Below are positions 1 to 11,511 of a stretch of 64,000 nucleotides of DNA, piece after piece. The DNA comes from Amyelois transitella (lineage: Eukaryota > Arthropoda > Insecta > Lepidoptera > Pyralidae), in the NCBI RefSeq assembly GCF_032362555.1, contig NC_083536.1, positions 124,001-188,000 of the forward strand, given 5' to 3'. The position numbers and the translations under genes were made by a program. Numbering within the stretch: the first letter of the stretch is position 1; every line of letters begins with the position of its first letter. A model generated the notes under the pieces. That model did no database searches. It was given only the letters and a program-made list of their open reading frames with translations, and had not been told where the DNA came from.

Positions 1-47
1 ACCATAATTTTTTAGGTTGGTTCACAGATTCTTTTATTTTGAGGCTA

Positions 48-1169
48 TTATGTCCTTTTAAGTTTCCTAATGAGATTAGAACAAAAGTTACGGTATCTTC
101 TAAATGTTATTTTTAAGATAATATTATTTGGGTCTTTCTTAAGTTTACTTTGCATGTTGTTTCTGAGGTTAATACACTTCAGAGCTCCAGTGGTTATCCA
201 TGGCTTTAAAATTCTTTTATTTCTAGGAACAGTTATGCTTTTGGAATTAGCCTGAATAACGGCTCTCATCATACCTATAAATGAGTTTGCAAATGTTTCA
301 GGACAGTTATATATATTAAGAAAAGTTATATCAGATGAAAGAAGCATTTTATATGCATTATCAAAATCAATAACATTTTTAATGTAGTTTGTAGTATATC
401 TTTTAGATACATTGGTAAATTTTACCAGGACTAGACAGTGATCGGTGACTGTAGTATTTAATATAGCTACATAGACAGAGTTACATTTTTTATCTAATTT
501 CAAAATAACATGGTCTAGACATGAGTCTATCCTTGTGTGATAAGTGTGGGCAGGTAGAAGACCGTGCAAAGAAAGAGTATCTAAATAATTAAGACGATTT
601 CGGCGTTCATGCGCCTTTTCATTAGCAGCGACAAAAAGGTCAATGTTAATATCACCTATTATCGAAATATTTGTAGAGTGTGATATAGTTTCTAGATGTT
701 CATCAAGGGAGTTGATGAAACCATCAGCATCTGAGTGAGACGGGGATCGGTAGATAGCTAGAAAGATCCACCCAGACATCTCAATTTGAAGACCAGTAGC
801 ATCTACAAGCATAAGCTCAGTAATTTTAGCTTGAGGATGATCTTTAATGTATACTACAACGCCATCATTTTGGTTTAAAAGTTTAGTTGTTTGAAAGGAG
901 TTGTAGCTAGTTAGCAATGGCATTGGTTTATTCAAAACCAATCTACATTCTGTTAAAAGTAAAATGTCGACATCAAAGTTCAATTGTGATAGCGAGATCT
1001 GCAAATCATCCAGGTTCGCGTAAATGCTTCTAATGTTTTGACTAATTACAATTAGATCGTCATGGTTGTTAAAAGTTATATGTTGAGTTAAATCCTGAAT
1101 GTTGCATTCCAATGATTTAGCGATCTGCATAGAGTCTAATTCTTCAATTATACTACAGTTATTATCCAT
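48..1169 (-). pseudogene. LINE-A ORF2, apurinic-like endonuclease domain, broken
   Basis: This is the N-terminal 373 codons of the ORF2 polyprotein, which nicks target DNA and primes reverse transcription. Residues about 35-260 are an endonuclease/exonuclease/phosphatase domain. Visible motifs are the QNIRS block, TECRL (catalytic Glu), GDINID, SCLDH and TDH. The ATG at 1169 is the natural start, as LINE-C ORF2 begins the same way. After the shared motif FCSNLIRKLKR the frame hits TAA. Reading continues in another frame to position 1 with a KKLW motif like that of LINE-C (KTLW), so a small frameshift near position 50 breaks the gene. Confidence 0.85.
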
Positions 1170-1218
1170 AGTCTTTTAATGTTGTAATGTGAGTCATATC
1201 TAGTAGGGGAGGGTTATC

Positions 1219-1608
1219 TTAATGTAAGAAAATGTATTTTATATATTTAATTAGGGGTATGGGATTTAAGTAGTATATATAAAACATACTGTTGGAGTGG
1301 ATTATGTAGCATAAAGTTAATGCATTTTTAAGGCGCTTGAATACATAATTACGTAGTTGAGTAATATTAGGTAATAAGTTAAATCTAGAACTATAATAGA
1401 GTAGTATATTTGTAATAGTGTATAAGCTTGTGCATATTGCTTGTAGTAAGTACGTACCGAACATAAAATCTGAATTTTGAATTGTGTATATAAACAAAAA
1501 TTTTAATAATGTATAGATGTTCCAAATTACATAATGATATGGCCAGTTAGAAAAAGCTATGTAAGAAATAGAATTAAACACGTAAAATACAACAACAACT
1601 CCTATCAT
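1219..1608 (-). other. Inter-ORF hydrophobic reading frame in LINE-A
   Basis: A 129-codon ATG-initiated frame starts three bases after the ORF1 stop and ends before ORF2. It is rich in Ile, Leu, Tyr and Phe with several possible membrane-spanning stretches. LINE-C has an open frame of the same character at the same place (49106-49405). AT-rich spacer can make such frames by chance, so I do not call it a gene. Confidence 0.25.
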
Positions 1609-1611
1609 AAG

Positions 1612-2562
1612 TCATGCTTCCTGCATAAGTTGGTGCACCTGAGCTTCATTTTGAATGCAGATTATTCGCGAGGTATCGTCTCGCCGCACAAAGACACGTC
1701 CGAAAGACGTCCAGCAGTATTTGTACCGCTTGGAGCGGACGAGGTCCCGTGATAGGAAGAACAAGCGAGCTCCTTTGGCAGTCAGGAGCTCCGATATATA
1801 AATTGGGGTATCTTCATTGGGGGTGAGACCAAGGTGCTTTGCTTGCAATTTACTTTTGTGCTTTAAATTGAACTCCTTGGTCTTTTTCAACAGGTCTCCT
1901 TTGAGTATGGTGGAAGACAGTTCCAAAATAATTGGAGGTTTATTTTCCTGCTCATTTCGACTTTTGAGTCTGAAAATGTCTTTTATGTCTTGAGAACAAA
2001 TATCTACATTTACAGTTCTAGATAGTGTTAGCACCATGTTGACTAGGTCTTCCCTATTTTCTAGTTTTTTACGGGGTACATTTTTTAATTCGATGCTAGT
2101 CTTACGTGCACCTCTCTGCAGATCTTCCAATTTGTCTTCAAGGATATTAATATATTCCCGATCTTTTTTGGCCTGGGACTCAAGTGACTCAATTTTCTTA
2201 CGAAATTCCTCATTCTGGGAAGCCAGCAGGGAAACTGTTTGTTCAATATTAGTGTTACTATTTTTAATTATATTAAGGTTTTTAGTTATGTCGCCCAGCT
2301 CACTCTTTTGGTCTTTCACCAAGGAAGCAAGAAACTCCTTCATTTCATCTTTAAAGCTTTGGTATTGCGAGGGCGACATGTTTTCATCGCGCGGTCTTTT
2401 ATTTCGATGAAAAACATAGTGTTGTGGCGAAAGACAGCTCTCATCAAACTCCAAATCCTTGTTTGTTAAAAGTTGTGAGTCAGATCCAAAGTTAGAAGAG
2501 GTCTGTTGTCCCAAGTTAGGTGCAGAAGTCGTCTTAATGGGCGGCGATCTTTTCACTGACAT
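1612..2562 (-). CDS. LINE-A ORF1 protein, coiled coil plus FP25K-like C-terminus
   Basis: The 316-aa nucleic-acid chaperone-type ORF1 protein of the LINE, expected to bind the element RNA. It starts at an ATG. Residues about 75-160 form a Lys/Glu-rich coiled coil containing AKKDREYINILEDKLEDLQ. Residues about 160-316 resemble the C-terminal half of the baculovirus FP25K family, with KHLGL, EDTPIYISE, FLSRDLV, YCWTSFGRVFVRRDDTS and a final Ile/Glu-rich segment. There is no zinc knuckle. LINE-C ORF1 (48191-49066) matches it over most of its length. The frame is intact. The FP25K relation is from recalled motif order and needs a profile search. Confidence 0.8.
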   Translation of the reverse strand: MSVKRSPPIKTTSAPNLGQQTSSNFGSDSQLLTNKDLEFDESCLSPQHYVFHRNKRPRDENMSPSQYQSFKDEMKEFLASLVKDQKSELGDITKNLNIIKNSNTNIEQTVSLLASQNEEFRKKIESLESQAKKDREYINILEDKLEDLQRGARKTSIELKNVPRKKLENREDLVNMVLTLSRTVNVDICSQDIKDIFRLKSRNEQENKPPIILELSSTILKGDLLKKTKEFNLKHKSKLQAKHLGLTPNEDTPIYISELLTAKGARLFFLSRDLVRSKRYKYCWTSFGRVFVRRDDTSRIICIQNEAQVHQLMQEA

Positions 2563-2964
2563 GGCTTATTATAAACGACAACAATAACAAACAAACAGTT
2601 CCGCTATTGCGTGACGTAACGCACCTCAATATCGCTCGAACGTAGAACAGGTAGCCGGCGGTGTCCCGATGACTCAGCGTAGCGTATATCTCATGCGCAG
2701 CTAGGTTCGTCCGCCCGAGCGAGATGAAAAATGGCAATTGTCTTTTGCTCGCGGGGGTGGGGATGCGGTAACCGCGCTCGCTGCAGCTTGCCGTCGGCTG
2801 TCAAGTCGTGGAGTGTTAATATTTGTACGATGTATGTGCACTTATTTGTGTAATTGGAATTGCGACCGAATTTAAATTCGCGATATGATTGTTATTTACA
2901 CAAACACTTATAATTTTATCGAAAATAATTTAGCAACACGTCCACCGTTCACAAGATCTCAGAA
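2563..2964 (-). other. LINE-A 5' UTR and unassigned sequence
   Basis: The 2563-2830 part is GC-richer than its surroundings and directly precedes ORF1, so it is read as the element's 5' UTR with its internal promoter. From about 2830 to 2964 I see no gene. The junction with BEL-A is not sharp. Confidence 0.4.
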
Positions 2965-4796
2965 GGAAGAGGAACATTAGCCTCACTTAGACCGTTAAAA
3001 TGAGGACCGTACGGCGGGCTATGTTTAAATTGAATTTTATTTGTCAATAAATAATTACTGATATAATTTTGGTGAGCTGTGGACTGTAAAAAATCATAAA
3101 TTTCACTAAGTTTTCGTTAAGCGCCGATAAAGTTGGTTCCGCCATTGCTATAGATCATAGAAACCGGACTTCTTCTACTTATAAAGCGTTTGAAAGCGTC
3201 GACAAACAATTCTGAACTGAGATCAGAAACTAATTCTAAATGTAACGCCTTGGTGGCGAGACACACAAATAGACAAACATATGCCTTGTGGCTTTTGATT
3301 CCACGGCGACGAATATGTGTAATAAAAAAGGGGCCTAAATAATCCACAGCAGTGTTAACGAAACACCTAACTTTTGAAATGCGAAAGGTAGGTAAATCTC
3401 CCATGCGAGGGTAAGTGAATTTCGGTTTAAGTTTGAAACAAATATTGCATTTATGTACGCGTTGACGAATTAAGTTTCTAGCGGATAGTATCCAAAACTT
3501 TTGTCTTATAAGAGCGAGTAATAGTGAAGGTCCTGTATGAAGGTTAGTAACGTGATAATAATCAATAATCAATTGAGTTATTAAATATTTAGAAGGTAAT
3601 AAAATGGGATGCTTTTGACCGAAATCGAGTTCAGAGTTTGATAATCTCCCACCGACTCTTAGAAGGCCTTCTTTGTCGATGAAAAGGTTTAACTTGAGTA
3701 GAGAACTATCAGATAATTTCCCATTTCGTAAAGCGGTAATTTCTTTAGAGAAATGCTTATTTTGAACAAAGCGGATTATATAAAGTTCAGAAAATTCTAA
3801 ATCTTGTACAGAAATAGGTTGTTGAGATTTTAATTTTTGTATAAAACGTAACATATAAACAACCGAGCGTAATAATTTCAACCAGTTTGAAATTCTTTCA
3901 GCCATAATTTCAATTGGATGAGAAGTCTGAATATCTTCAGGACTTTGAACGACTAAACTAATTGTTTTAGTCTCTAAATTTTCTAAACAACCATTAGGAT
4001 TAATCGTAAAAGGTTTCAGTGGCAAATCAGAACAACTAAGGCTTAGCCAATTGGGACCATTAAACCAAAATTGATTGTTGACTAGAGCTTTAGGCGTTAC
4101 AGGGCGAGATATAATATCTGCGGGATTTTCAATGCCTTTTACATGAAACCAATGCTTAGCGGGAAGTTTTGAGTTAATCTCAGTAATTGTATTAGCCACA
4201 AATGTATGGAATTTGTACGGCGGAGAATGAATCCACGTAAGCGCCACAGATGAATCTGAAAACGAGTATATTTCGTTGATATGACATCTCTGGGAAAGAG
4301 TATGTCTAACGGCGTCTAGAAGGTTAGCGAGAAGAAGAGCGGCGCACAGCTCTAGTCGTGCGAGTGGCATTTTAGATAGTGAAGCTACGCGAGACTTAGA
4401 AGCGAGCAAGTGGACAGAGCCGGGTGAGTATGAGTCTTGACTAACGCGAATGTACACATTAGCGCCATAGCATCTTTCACTTGCGTCTGCGAAACCTAGA
4501 AGAATGACATGCGGAGAACTTAATCCGACATGTCGCGGAATTTTTATTTGTTCTAGATAAGCAAGTTCATTATGAAACTGTGTCCATTTATTTAAGATCG
4601 CGGGAGGTACCGGATCGTCCCAATCAAGGCCAGCCATCCAGCATTCTTGAACGAGCAGTTTCATGTATGTGACCACCGGGCCTAATGGGTCGAACAAGCG
4701 CGCAGTAATCGAGAGAATGAAGCGCTTGGTGCACTCTTGCATATCAGCGTTCGTTGAGAATTGAAAATGATCAGTAGTAGGTGTCAGCAACACTGA
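2965..4796 (-). pseudogene. BEL-A 3' half: Pao domain, RNase H, integrase (BEL/Pao)
   Basis: A BEL/Pao polyprotein fragment. From about 4796 downward it shows the A17/Pao segment (ARLFDPLGPVV, then a W-rich stretch), an RNase H-like part (FADASERCYGANVYI, LARLELCAALLLANLL, SFSDSSVALTWI), the integrase zinc region (HTGPSLLLALIRQKFW, then CNICFKLK) and the start of the DDE core (VDYLGPF, YSNGGTNFIGA). An in-frame TAA at about 3117 breaks it, but the same frame continues with SPPYGPHFNG to about 2970, so the integrase is longer than the first stop suggests. GGT replaces the usual GAT-type codon in the SDNGTNF motif. The 5' edge at 4796 runs straight into AT-rich sequence. BEL-A at 42645-45514 holds the missing first half. 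Confidence 0.85.
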
Positions 4797-5187
4797 TATT
4801 TATAATTTAATTGATTTAAAATAATTGTAATAAATAATCTTTACTGTTAATATTAATAATTAAATGTAATTGATTATATAATATTTAAACATAATTTAAT
4901 TTAAAAAGTTGTAAGTATTTGTTTTGACTAAAAAAAGAGAGGGGCGCATCAAAAGATGGCGCCCTCTTAGTGATCTGAAAAACACAAAAATGAGGCAGTC
5001 GTATGAAAAGTGACACAGTGGTTGGACGTGAATTAGTACTGTAAGAAATCAAGTGCCTTTAGTATAAGTGCTATTTTGTGAGCAAGATTAAAATATATGC
5101 TGTAAAAGTGAGTACCTTGTTTCTTTTAAAAACTAATCTTGGTAGTACATCTGAAAACTATAGTAACGTAGGCCTGATGTTGACATT
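4797..5187. other. AT-rich stretch, no gene; possible LTR or leader
   Basis: I find no coding signal. It lies between the BEL-A break and a gypsy-type leader (5188 onward), so it could hold that gypsy's 5' LTR. I found no second copy in the window to prove an LTR. Confidence 0.3.
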
Positions 5188-6210
5188 TTCAGAAGTGGGA
5201 TGGCTAATGTCTGAATAAGATTGAGCAGGATTCTATTTTTAACACAAGACTTGTTTTTATTTTAATTTGTGTTCAAATTAATATATTTTTTTTTTCTTTC
5301 TTTCTGTGGGTACCTACTTATCCACGTACAATAATTTCGTTGTCCTTATTTAGCCTTTGGTTTCCTATACATGGATAAAAGTTTTCTTTGTCTTTTACCG
5401 AGAACAAAAACGTATTGAACTTTAGAAAGTTATTAGATAATAACTGCTAAACGTAGATATTTAATTTTATTTTATATGCCCAGTTATATTTCCTTCTCTT
5501 TTATTATTTTATTTTTATTCTTTTTCCTCATTATAAATATGAAGAAGAATTTCATATAACATTGTTTTATTTAAACAGTTTACCGCGCGTGTAATATTTA
5601 TGGCATTTCAGTGAGCGGTCGTGAAGCATATACACCAACGTACCCCGGTGACATCGGACACCGTTCAAGGAGCCATAACAGGCGGTCGTCGTCACGACGG
5701 GAGCTGCGACCTGCAACGCGCAGCCGCTCTCCAAGGCGCGACTCTAGGAATGGAGGAAGAAGAGATCGCGTCAGCGGCGAGGAGCGCAACTCTCGGTCCG
5801 AGGTGAGATAGTTGCGAAGTCCAATTTTGGTTAACAGATCCTGTTGTCATACTATAGAAAAATCGACACATCTAATCAGCACATGCCGTTCACGCAGGCG
5901 TGCAAATAGCCGCACACACAATAGGGCTAATTTAAGCCGTACAAGGACGGACGACGAGACACGTGGTCGGGTACCTCTCATCCGTAGTCATAATGACACT
6001 CACAGTAGAGCTATTAACCGGGAGCCGACCCAAGCATTGTCCCATACGGATAATCGATCACGCGATCGGTCCGTATGCCGCGTTCATAACCGGAAGCGCG
6101 GCCATGCACACGGTCAGACAAATGATCATTTACGGTGTCGTCAGGAGATCCGAGTACGTAGCCGGTCAAATAGCCAAACGCCCGAACGTAAAAATAGTCT
6201 CGTAGTTTTA
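5188..6210 (+). pseudogene. Gypsy 5' leader and Arg/Ser-rich gag N-terminus
   Basis: The leader contains TCAGAAGTGGGAT at 5189-5201, also present at 41351-41363 ahead of Gypsy-H. From 5611 the frame encodes an RS-rich protein with many RSRS, RRRS and SRSPRR motifs. A TAG at 5809-5811 interrupts it, but the same frame continues RS-rich to about 6200 (ending RSRSNSQTPERK). No ATG is seen in frame. In Gypsy-H a similar RS region directly precedes the gag core, so this is probably the N-terminal part of a gag, likely that of Gypsy-A, whose gag core resumes at 12604 after LINE-D and LINE-E. That last link is inferred. Confidence 0.6.
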
Positions 6211-6720
6211 TTGTTAGTAAATACTACTACTTTTTGGCGGCTGGCAACCCCGGAGCGTAAATGTCATATTCATTGCTCCGTATTTAAAATTTGTAAATTT
6301 AATTAAAATACACTAAAAATAAGTAAAAAATAAAATAAATTTATTGAATGCACATAGTGTAATTGTAATATTTAATTTTTAAGGTCAAATTCGGTGTATC
6401 TTGTGAAATGATAGTGTTCAAAGTTGACATTCTGTGGGTAACTGTTGCCGGTTTTATTTTACAACTTTTACAAGGTAAGAACTGTACAATAGTTACTTTT
6501 CCTCACGAATTTATATCAATCACCGCGTCCTTGTGCACTGTTTTGCGTAATTTTTATTAAATATCTTACGAAATCACTTATTTCCTATACCGAATTTGAC
6601 GTTTGTTTACTTTTGAATTGGGTAAGGTTTTAGTACGGTAGTCGGTTTTGCTGGTATTATTTTACACACATCAAACTCTCATTGTCTTCCTTATACTTAT
6701 AACATCTTATTTTGTAAATT

Positions 6721-8322
6721 ATGTCGTCCTCAACCCGTGCTGTGACCGCTCGTCAGCTGGAAATGCAACTGAAGGAAGCCTTAGTACAACTCAAGGCTGA
6801 GAAAAAGGACAATGAGCAATTATTACTGGAAAGGGAAGACAATGAACGTGAATATGAATTGATGCGAAATAAAAATCTAAAGCTCGAACAACATCTTGCT
6901 GAGAGTCTTAATAATTGTGATGACTTAACCGGGCAGCTTAACCGACTTAATTTAGTGGTAGATTCTTTCCGCCAATGCAGTGATACGTATGAGCAGACAC
7001 TCAGACGTGTTACTGAATTAGAAAGGGAGCTGAGTGAGGCATATGAGCTGATAAATAGACACGAGCAAGATGCCCAGTCGCATCAGTCAAAGGAGGTGTC
7101 CAGCCTCTTTGATGAGCTCATTGAAAGTAGACTTATGTCACCCTCAGTTGATTCCTCAATTATTGATCTCACTAGTGACACTTCTTATGATAATATGTAT
7201 AAAAACAAACCAGAACTTGTTATGAGCCATAATAAATTAAAAAAATACCTAAAATTCTCTAAAAAAATTAGGAAATGTAATTATCAATTAAAAAATAATA
7301 ACATAAGGAAATCATGCTTAATAAAAAGCAGTTCATTGAACTGTAGGTTACAAAGGGAAATCAGCTCTTGCAATCAAAAAATGGTAGAAAATCAAGAGGC
7401 ATATGAGGTTGATAGGATCAGATTGGAGACTCATGTCATAAAATTACAGGATGACTATTCTAAACTGTTTAATAAATATGATAAACAAAGACAGCAAAAT
7501 ACTGAGCATCTGTTGGCTGTAGAAAAGTTGATTCATGACAGTACATTTAACCAGGAGACTCTTGAATTCTTATCAAAAGAATGTACCTGCGGGCAATTCA
7601 ACAAGCCCGATATCAATGATTCTACCTTGCTTTCACCCACTCCCAGTGCCGGTAATTTGCTTGATACTTATTCCAACTCTGCACCCTGTAAACCTCATTA
7701 TAATTATAATACAGTGCTATTTTCAGACGGTATTGGTAGCAATATGGGTAAATATTTTTGTGATACCCTAAATCAGTCTTTTATAAATTACTGCATGCCA
7801 AATGCATCTTTTACCCAAATTATTGAGAGAATTAATAATGTAAATTTAAATAATAAATCCAACATAGTAATATTAATTGGTGATAGTTTTAAAATTGGCA
7901 GGAAAGATATAATTAACTGTTTTGAATCTTTGAATAAATTAAAAGTTAACCAAATAATTTTATGTGCTTTTCCATATATGAGTTGCCAGTCTCCAAAACT
8001 TAATAAAAACATTCACCTACTCAATAATTTTATGCATTCGTTGACATGTCGTCACAGTGACAAATTTGTGTTTTTTGACACAAACAATTTCATAGGTGAT
8101 TGTTTTAAGACCAATGATAGAATATTTCTATCCAGATACCATAAGAACAAAATTGCTACATTGGTAGCTAGTAATATTAATTTTTGGACGAGTTTACATT
8201 GTAAGCGAAATATTAATTATAAGTTGACTACAGAATTGCCAACTCTGTGTGATGGTAACTCTGTTGACTTGACAGTTAATTTAAACCGCACACTCAGACA
8301 ACGGGAAACCCTCGAGGGTTAA
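6721..8322 (+). CDS. LINE-D ORF1 protein, coiled coil plus SGNH-hydrolase-like domain
   Basis: A 533-aa protein with an ATG start. Residues 1-125 are a long coiled coil rich in Glu, Leu, Gln and Lys, a second coiled segment lies near 210-290, and the C-terminal 200 residues look like the esterase (SGNH) domain found in ORF1 of CR1-type LINEs. Visible blocks are FSDGIGSNMG near residue 333, VILIGDS near 383 and FLSRYHKNKIA near the end. The expected nucleophile Ser of block I appears as Gly and the expected His of block V is not obvious, so catalysis is doubtful. There is no zinc knuckle. It ends at TAA 8320-8322, overlapping the ORF2 frame. The frame itself is intact although ORF2 is decayed. 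Confidence 0.7.
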   Translation: MSSSTRAVTARQLEMQLKEALVQLKAEKKDNEQLLLEREDNEREYELMRNKNLKLEQHLAESLNNCDDLTGQLNRLNLVVDSFRQCSDTYEQTLRRVTELERELSEAYELINRHEQDAQSHQSKEVSSLFDELIESRLMSPSVDSSIIDLTSDTSYDNMYKNKPELVMSHNKLKKYLKFSKKIRKCNYQLKNNNIRKSCLIKSSSLNCRLQREISSCNQKMVENQEAYEVDRIRLETHVIKLQDDYSKLFNKYDKQRQQNTEHLLAVEKLIHDSTFNQETLEFLSKECTCGQFNKPDINDSTLLSPTPSAGNLLDTYSNSAPCKPHYNYNTVLFSDGIGSNMGKYFCDTLNQSFINYCMPNASFTQIIERINNVNLNNKSNIVILIGDSFKIGRKDIINCFESLNKLKVNQIILCAFPYMSCQSPKLNKNIHLLNNFMHSLTCRHSDKFVFFDTNNFIGDCFKTNDRIFLSRYHKNKIATLVASNINFWTSLHCKRNINYKLTTELPTLCDGNSVDLTVNLNRTLRQRETLEG

Positions 8323-11140
8323 GAATTATCCATCAAAATATACAAGGTCTTCCCGGCAAAGAATTAGAAGTACAACTACTTTTAGAAGAATTAAATGTGG
8401 ACATTTTATGTTTGACTGAGCATTGGCTCATGGAGGGGGAGATGATGTTCAGCCTAAACAATTATAATATTGTGAGCTGCTTAAACAGAAAGTCTGCAAT
8501 TAGAGGTGGGTCTATGATATTTATCAAATGCGGTAAAGAGCGAACAGACATAACCAGTCTTTCGGTTGAGCGGTGTGCCGAAGTGACCTGTGCCGAGCTA
8601 GATCATCATATAATTGTTTGTGTGTACAGTGAATTTAAACAATTTTTAAAAATAATGGATCAAGTGTTACATGTTATCTCAAAATGTAATAAAAAATTAA
8701 TTATTTGTGGTGATTTTAACATTGACATTTTAGTTAAATCAACTGCTAGTATACAATTTATTAATTTGTTTAAATCTTACAATTTAGAGTATGTTTTTTT
8801 TTGAACCAACCCGAATAACATCTACATCTGCCAAGTGTCTGGATAATTTTTTGGCAATAATCTTTATATACGGAAATCAATTATTCACAAATTTCCCTCG
8901 GATCACACCGGTCAATATATTACCTTTGAGAAAGAGTCCTTAAACAATTTAAATAATGATAAAATTATGTGTAGACTCTTTCTTACAAAAACATAAGAAA
9001 ATTTAAAATAAACATTGCAAATCAATTAAATACATTAACATATTCTGGAAATAATCCTAATGAACATTATAACAATTTATTTAATATGATTTCTGCTGAA
9101 TACTCAAAAAGGTTCAAGCAGAAACAAGTCAATATTCGTAATAGATTACAGTTCAGTGAATGGGCTACATTAGGTATTCACAAGAGTAGGAATAAGTTAT
9201 ATGACTTATATGCCCAAAAACAATACAATTTTGACCCCAGTTTTGTAGAATATGTCAAAAATTATTCAAAATTATTTAAAAAAGTTTGCAGGAAAGCCCA
9301 GTCTTTTCACATTAGTAGTAAAATAAACAACGCACCAAATAAAATTAAAGAAACATGGAACATTATTAATAAAGAATCTGGCAAAATCAAAGATAGAGAC
9401 AGTATTAAACAAATATCATCCGGTAACAAAAGTATTTCTGAAACTCAGGACATAGTAAATGCTTTTGATAATTTCTTTGCAAAAATCCCTGTGGAGCTAA
9501 CTTCTGACGTTGACTCTTGTCCATTGCGCGCTGAAACCCTACTTAATAATAACACAACTCCCATCATATCTGTCTTTAAATTTAAATATGTTAACTCTGA
9601 TAATATATTAAAGGCGTTCAAACAACTTAATTTGAAAAAGTCTGAAGACCATTGGGGTATGTCTGTTAGTATCATAAGTCAAATCATAGACATTATTGCA
9701 TCTGATCTAGCTTTTATATTTAATGAATGTATTGATGAGGATATTTTTCCAAATTTAATGAAATGTAGCAAATTAATACCTTTATTCAAAAAAGGGGAGA
9801 AAACAGTCCTTGGCAATTATAGACCTATTTCTATATTGCCAGTTTTGAGCAAGGTGTTTGAGAAGATGATGCTTAATCAAATGCAACATTATTTTAAAAT
9901 CAATAACATTTTCCATTCCCAACAATATGGGTTCACTGCCGGGAAGTCCACCACAAGTAGCACTTGTTACTCAAATCTATGACGCGTGGGAGAGTTCACA
10001 GGATTCAGTTGGAGTCTTTTGCGATCTCTCTAAAGCATTTGATTGCGTAGATCATCAGACACTTTTGCGTAAACTTCGTCAATATGGGTTTGACCACAAA
10101 TCAACTAAACTAATGGCATCCTATTTGACTGATAGGCTTCAAACTGTAGATATTAATAGAGTAAAGTCAAGCGGATCAAGCGTCTCAATGGGTGTTCCTC
10201 AGGGCTCAATTTTAGGACCATTCCTCTTCTTGGTATATGTCAATGACCTGCCTTTTATGGTGGAAAAACAGGCGGGTATAGTGCTGTTTGCCGATGACAC
10301 TTCTTTGATATTTAAATTAGATCGCCATAGCGAAAATGTAAGTTCGGTTAATATACTGTCGGCCATATCTATCTGGTTCTCAACCAACAATCTTCTTTTA
10401 AATGCTAATAAGACCCAATGCATTAAATTTACCCTTCCAAACGTAAGGCAGGCCAATACTGACATAATACTGGAAGGCCAGAAATTAGAATTTGTTGAAA
10501 ATACAAAGTTTTTAGGAATTATAATTGATGCAAAGCTACAGTGGGGTGCTCATATTTCTAAACTATCCAATAGACTTAGCTCTGCCGCTTATGCTGTAAG
10601 GAGGATCCGACAATTGACAGATGTAGCTACAGCTAGGCTTGTTTATTTCAGCTATTTTCATAGCTTGTTATCTTATGGTTTACTTTTATGGGGTAGCGCG
10701 GCTGATATACAAACTATTTTTATAATTCAGAAAAGGGCCGTTCGCGCAATTTACGGCTTAGGACCAAGAGACTCGTTAAGACAACTCTTTAAGAAAATAA
10801 ACATACCTACAGTAGCGTCCCAGTACATTTTTGATCTTATAATGTATGTTAGGAAAAATACCTCTTTTTTTTTCAAAAAGTTAGTGCCACAACTGATAGA
10901 AATTTACGTAATAAACATAAATTAGTCATGCCGTTTCATAGGCTTAGCAAAGTCAGTAAATCATTTATGGGGAACTGTATACGATTTTATAATAGGTTGC
11001 CGGAGTCTGTTCTTGATATGCCCAACCGAAAATTCAAAGAGTATGTAAAGAAAGTACTTTGTGAGAAGGCTTATTATAGGACTGATGATTACCTTAATGA
11101 TAAAAACATCTGGCTCGAGCTTGGCACAGGAACCTCGTAA
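8319..11140 (+). pseudogene. LINE-D ORF2, endonuclease and reverse transcriptase, several frameshifts
   Basis: The frame opens at the ORF1 stop with IIHQNIQGL, followed by LTEHWL and GDFNIDIL of the endonuclease (to 8804). The usual RPP of the endonuclease is missing, and an extra T in a T-run near 8803 shifts the frame. RT coding resumes at 9086 with NYRPISILPVLSKVFEKM and QYGFTAGKS, shifts again near 9960, and runs 9960-10925 with FDCVDH, GVPQGSILGP and FADDTSL. A last shift near 10890 leads to the C-terminal piece 10928-11140 (RFYNRLPESV). At least three frame breaks make this copy inactive. Confidence 0.85.
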
Positions 11141-11511
11141 TTAATTGTAGTTTAATTTGAACTTAAATCAAAATTTCAGTACACTCTGTACATAAATCTT
11201 TTTAAAATTATTTTTCTTTTTTCAATATTAAATCTTATAAATATATAAATCTGAACAATGTATTCTCCCGTCCACATTCTATTCTAAGTATAATTTAATA
11301 TTGTGAAGTTGACGTTGTTGAAGAAAATGCTGCAGTGCAGTTTGTTACCGCTTCTTCTGCACTGACGCCTTGGAAGCGGCAGTAAACTTAGTTTTTAAGT
11401 AATTTATTTGACGTCAGCCAATGTTGTTAAACCATACGATAATTATTAAGCGATATATAGTATCCTATAATAATGAATAATAAATTTGAATTTGAATTTG
11501 TTCGTAATATA
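11141..11511 (+). other. LINE-D 3' UTR with a conserved module and TTTGAA tail
   Basis: No gene. At 11327-11417 lies a module starting AATGCTGCAGTGCAGTTTGT and containing TTGGAAGCGG and TGACGTCA. The same module, with small differences, occurs at 47379-47469. The element ends in about three TTTGAA units. The module probably serves as the RT recognition region. Confidence 0.6.

Larger units (their letters stand above)
1..2830 (-). mobile_element. LINE-A, non-LTR retrotransposon, 3' part outside window
   Basis: Read on the minus strand the order is 5' UTR (about 2830-2563), ORF1 (2562-1612), inter-ORF spacer, and the endonuclease part of ORF2 (1169 to the window edge). Order and protein sequences match LINE-C at 47585-52656, so the two are related members of one lineage. 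The reverse transcriptase lies outside the window. The 5' end is not defined by a visible target-site duplication. Confidence 0.85.
6211..11511 (+). mobile_element. LINE-D, non-LTR retrotransposon of the CR1/Jockey-like group
   Basis: The layout is 5' region (about 6211-6720, no gene), ORF1 (6721-8322), broken ORF2 (8319-11140), 3' UTR and a tail of TTTGAA repeats near 11483-11500. The RT has the block GVPQGSILGP and the FADDTSL active site typical of the Jockey/CR1 supergroup; the clade is not settled. The 5' limit is approximate. It probably inserted between the RS-rich gag start and the Gypsy-A gag core. Confidence 0.8.

Noticed and set aside
5598..5789. Minus-strand frame opposite the RS-rich region
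   Set aside because: It is only the complement of Arg/Ser codon repeats.
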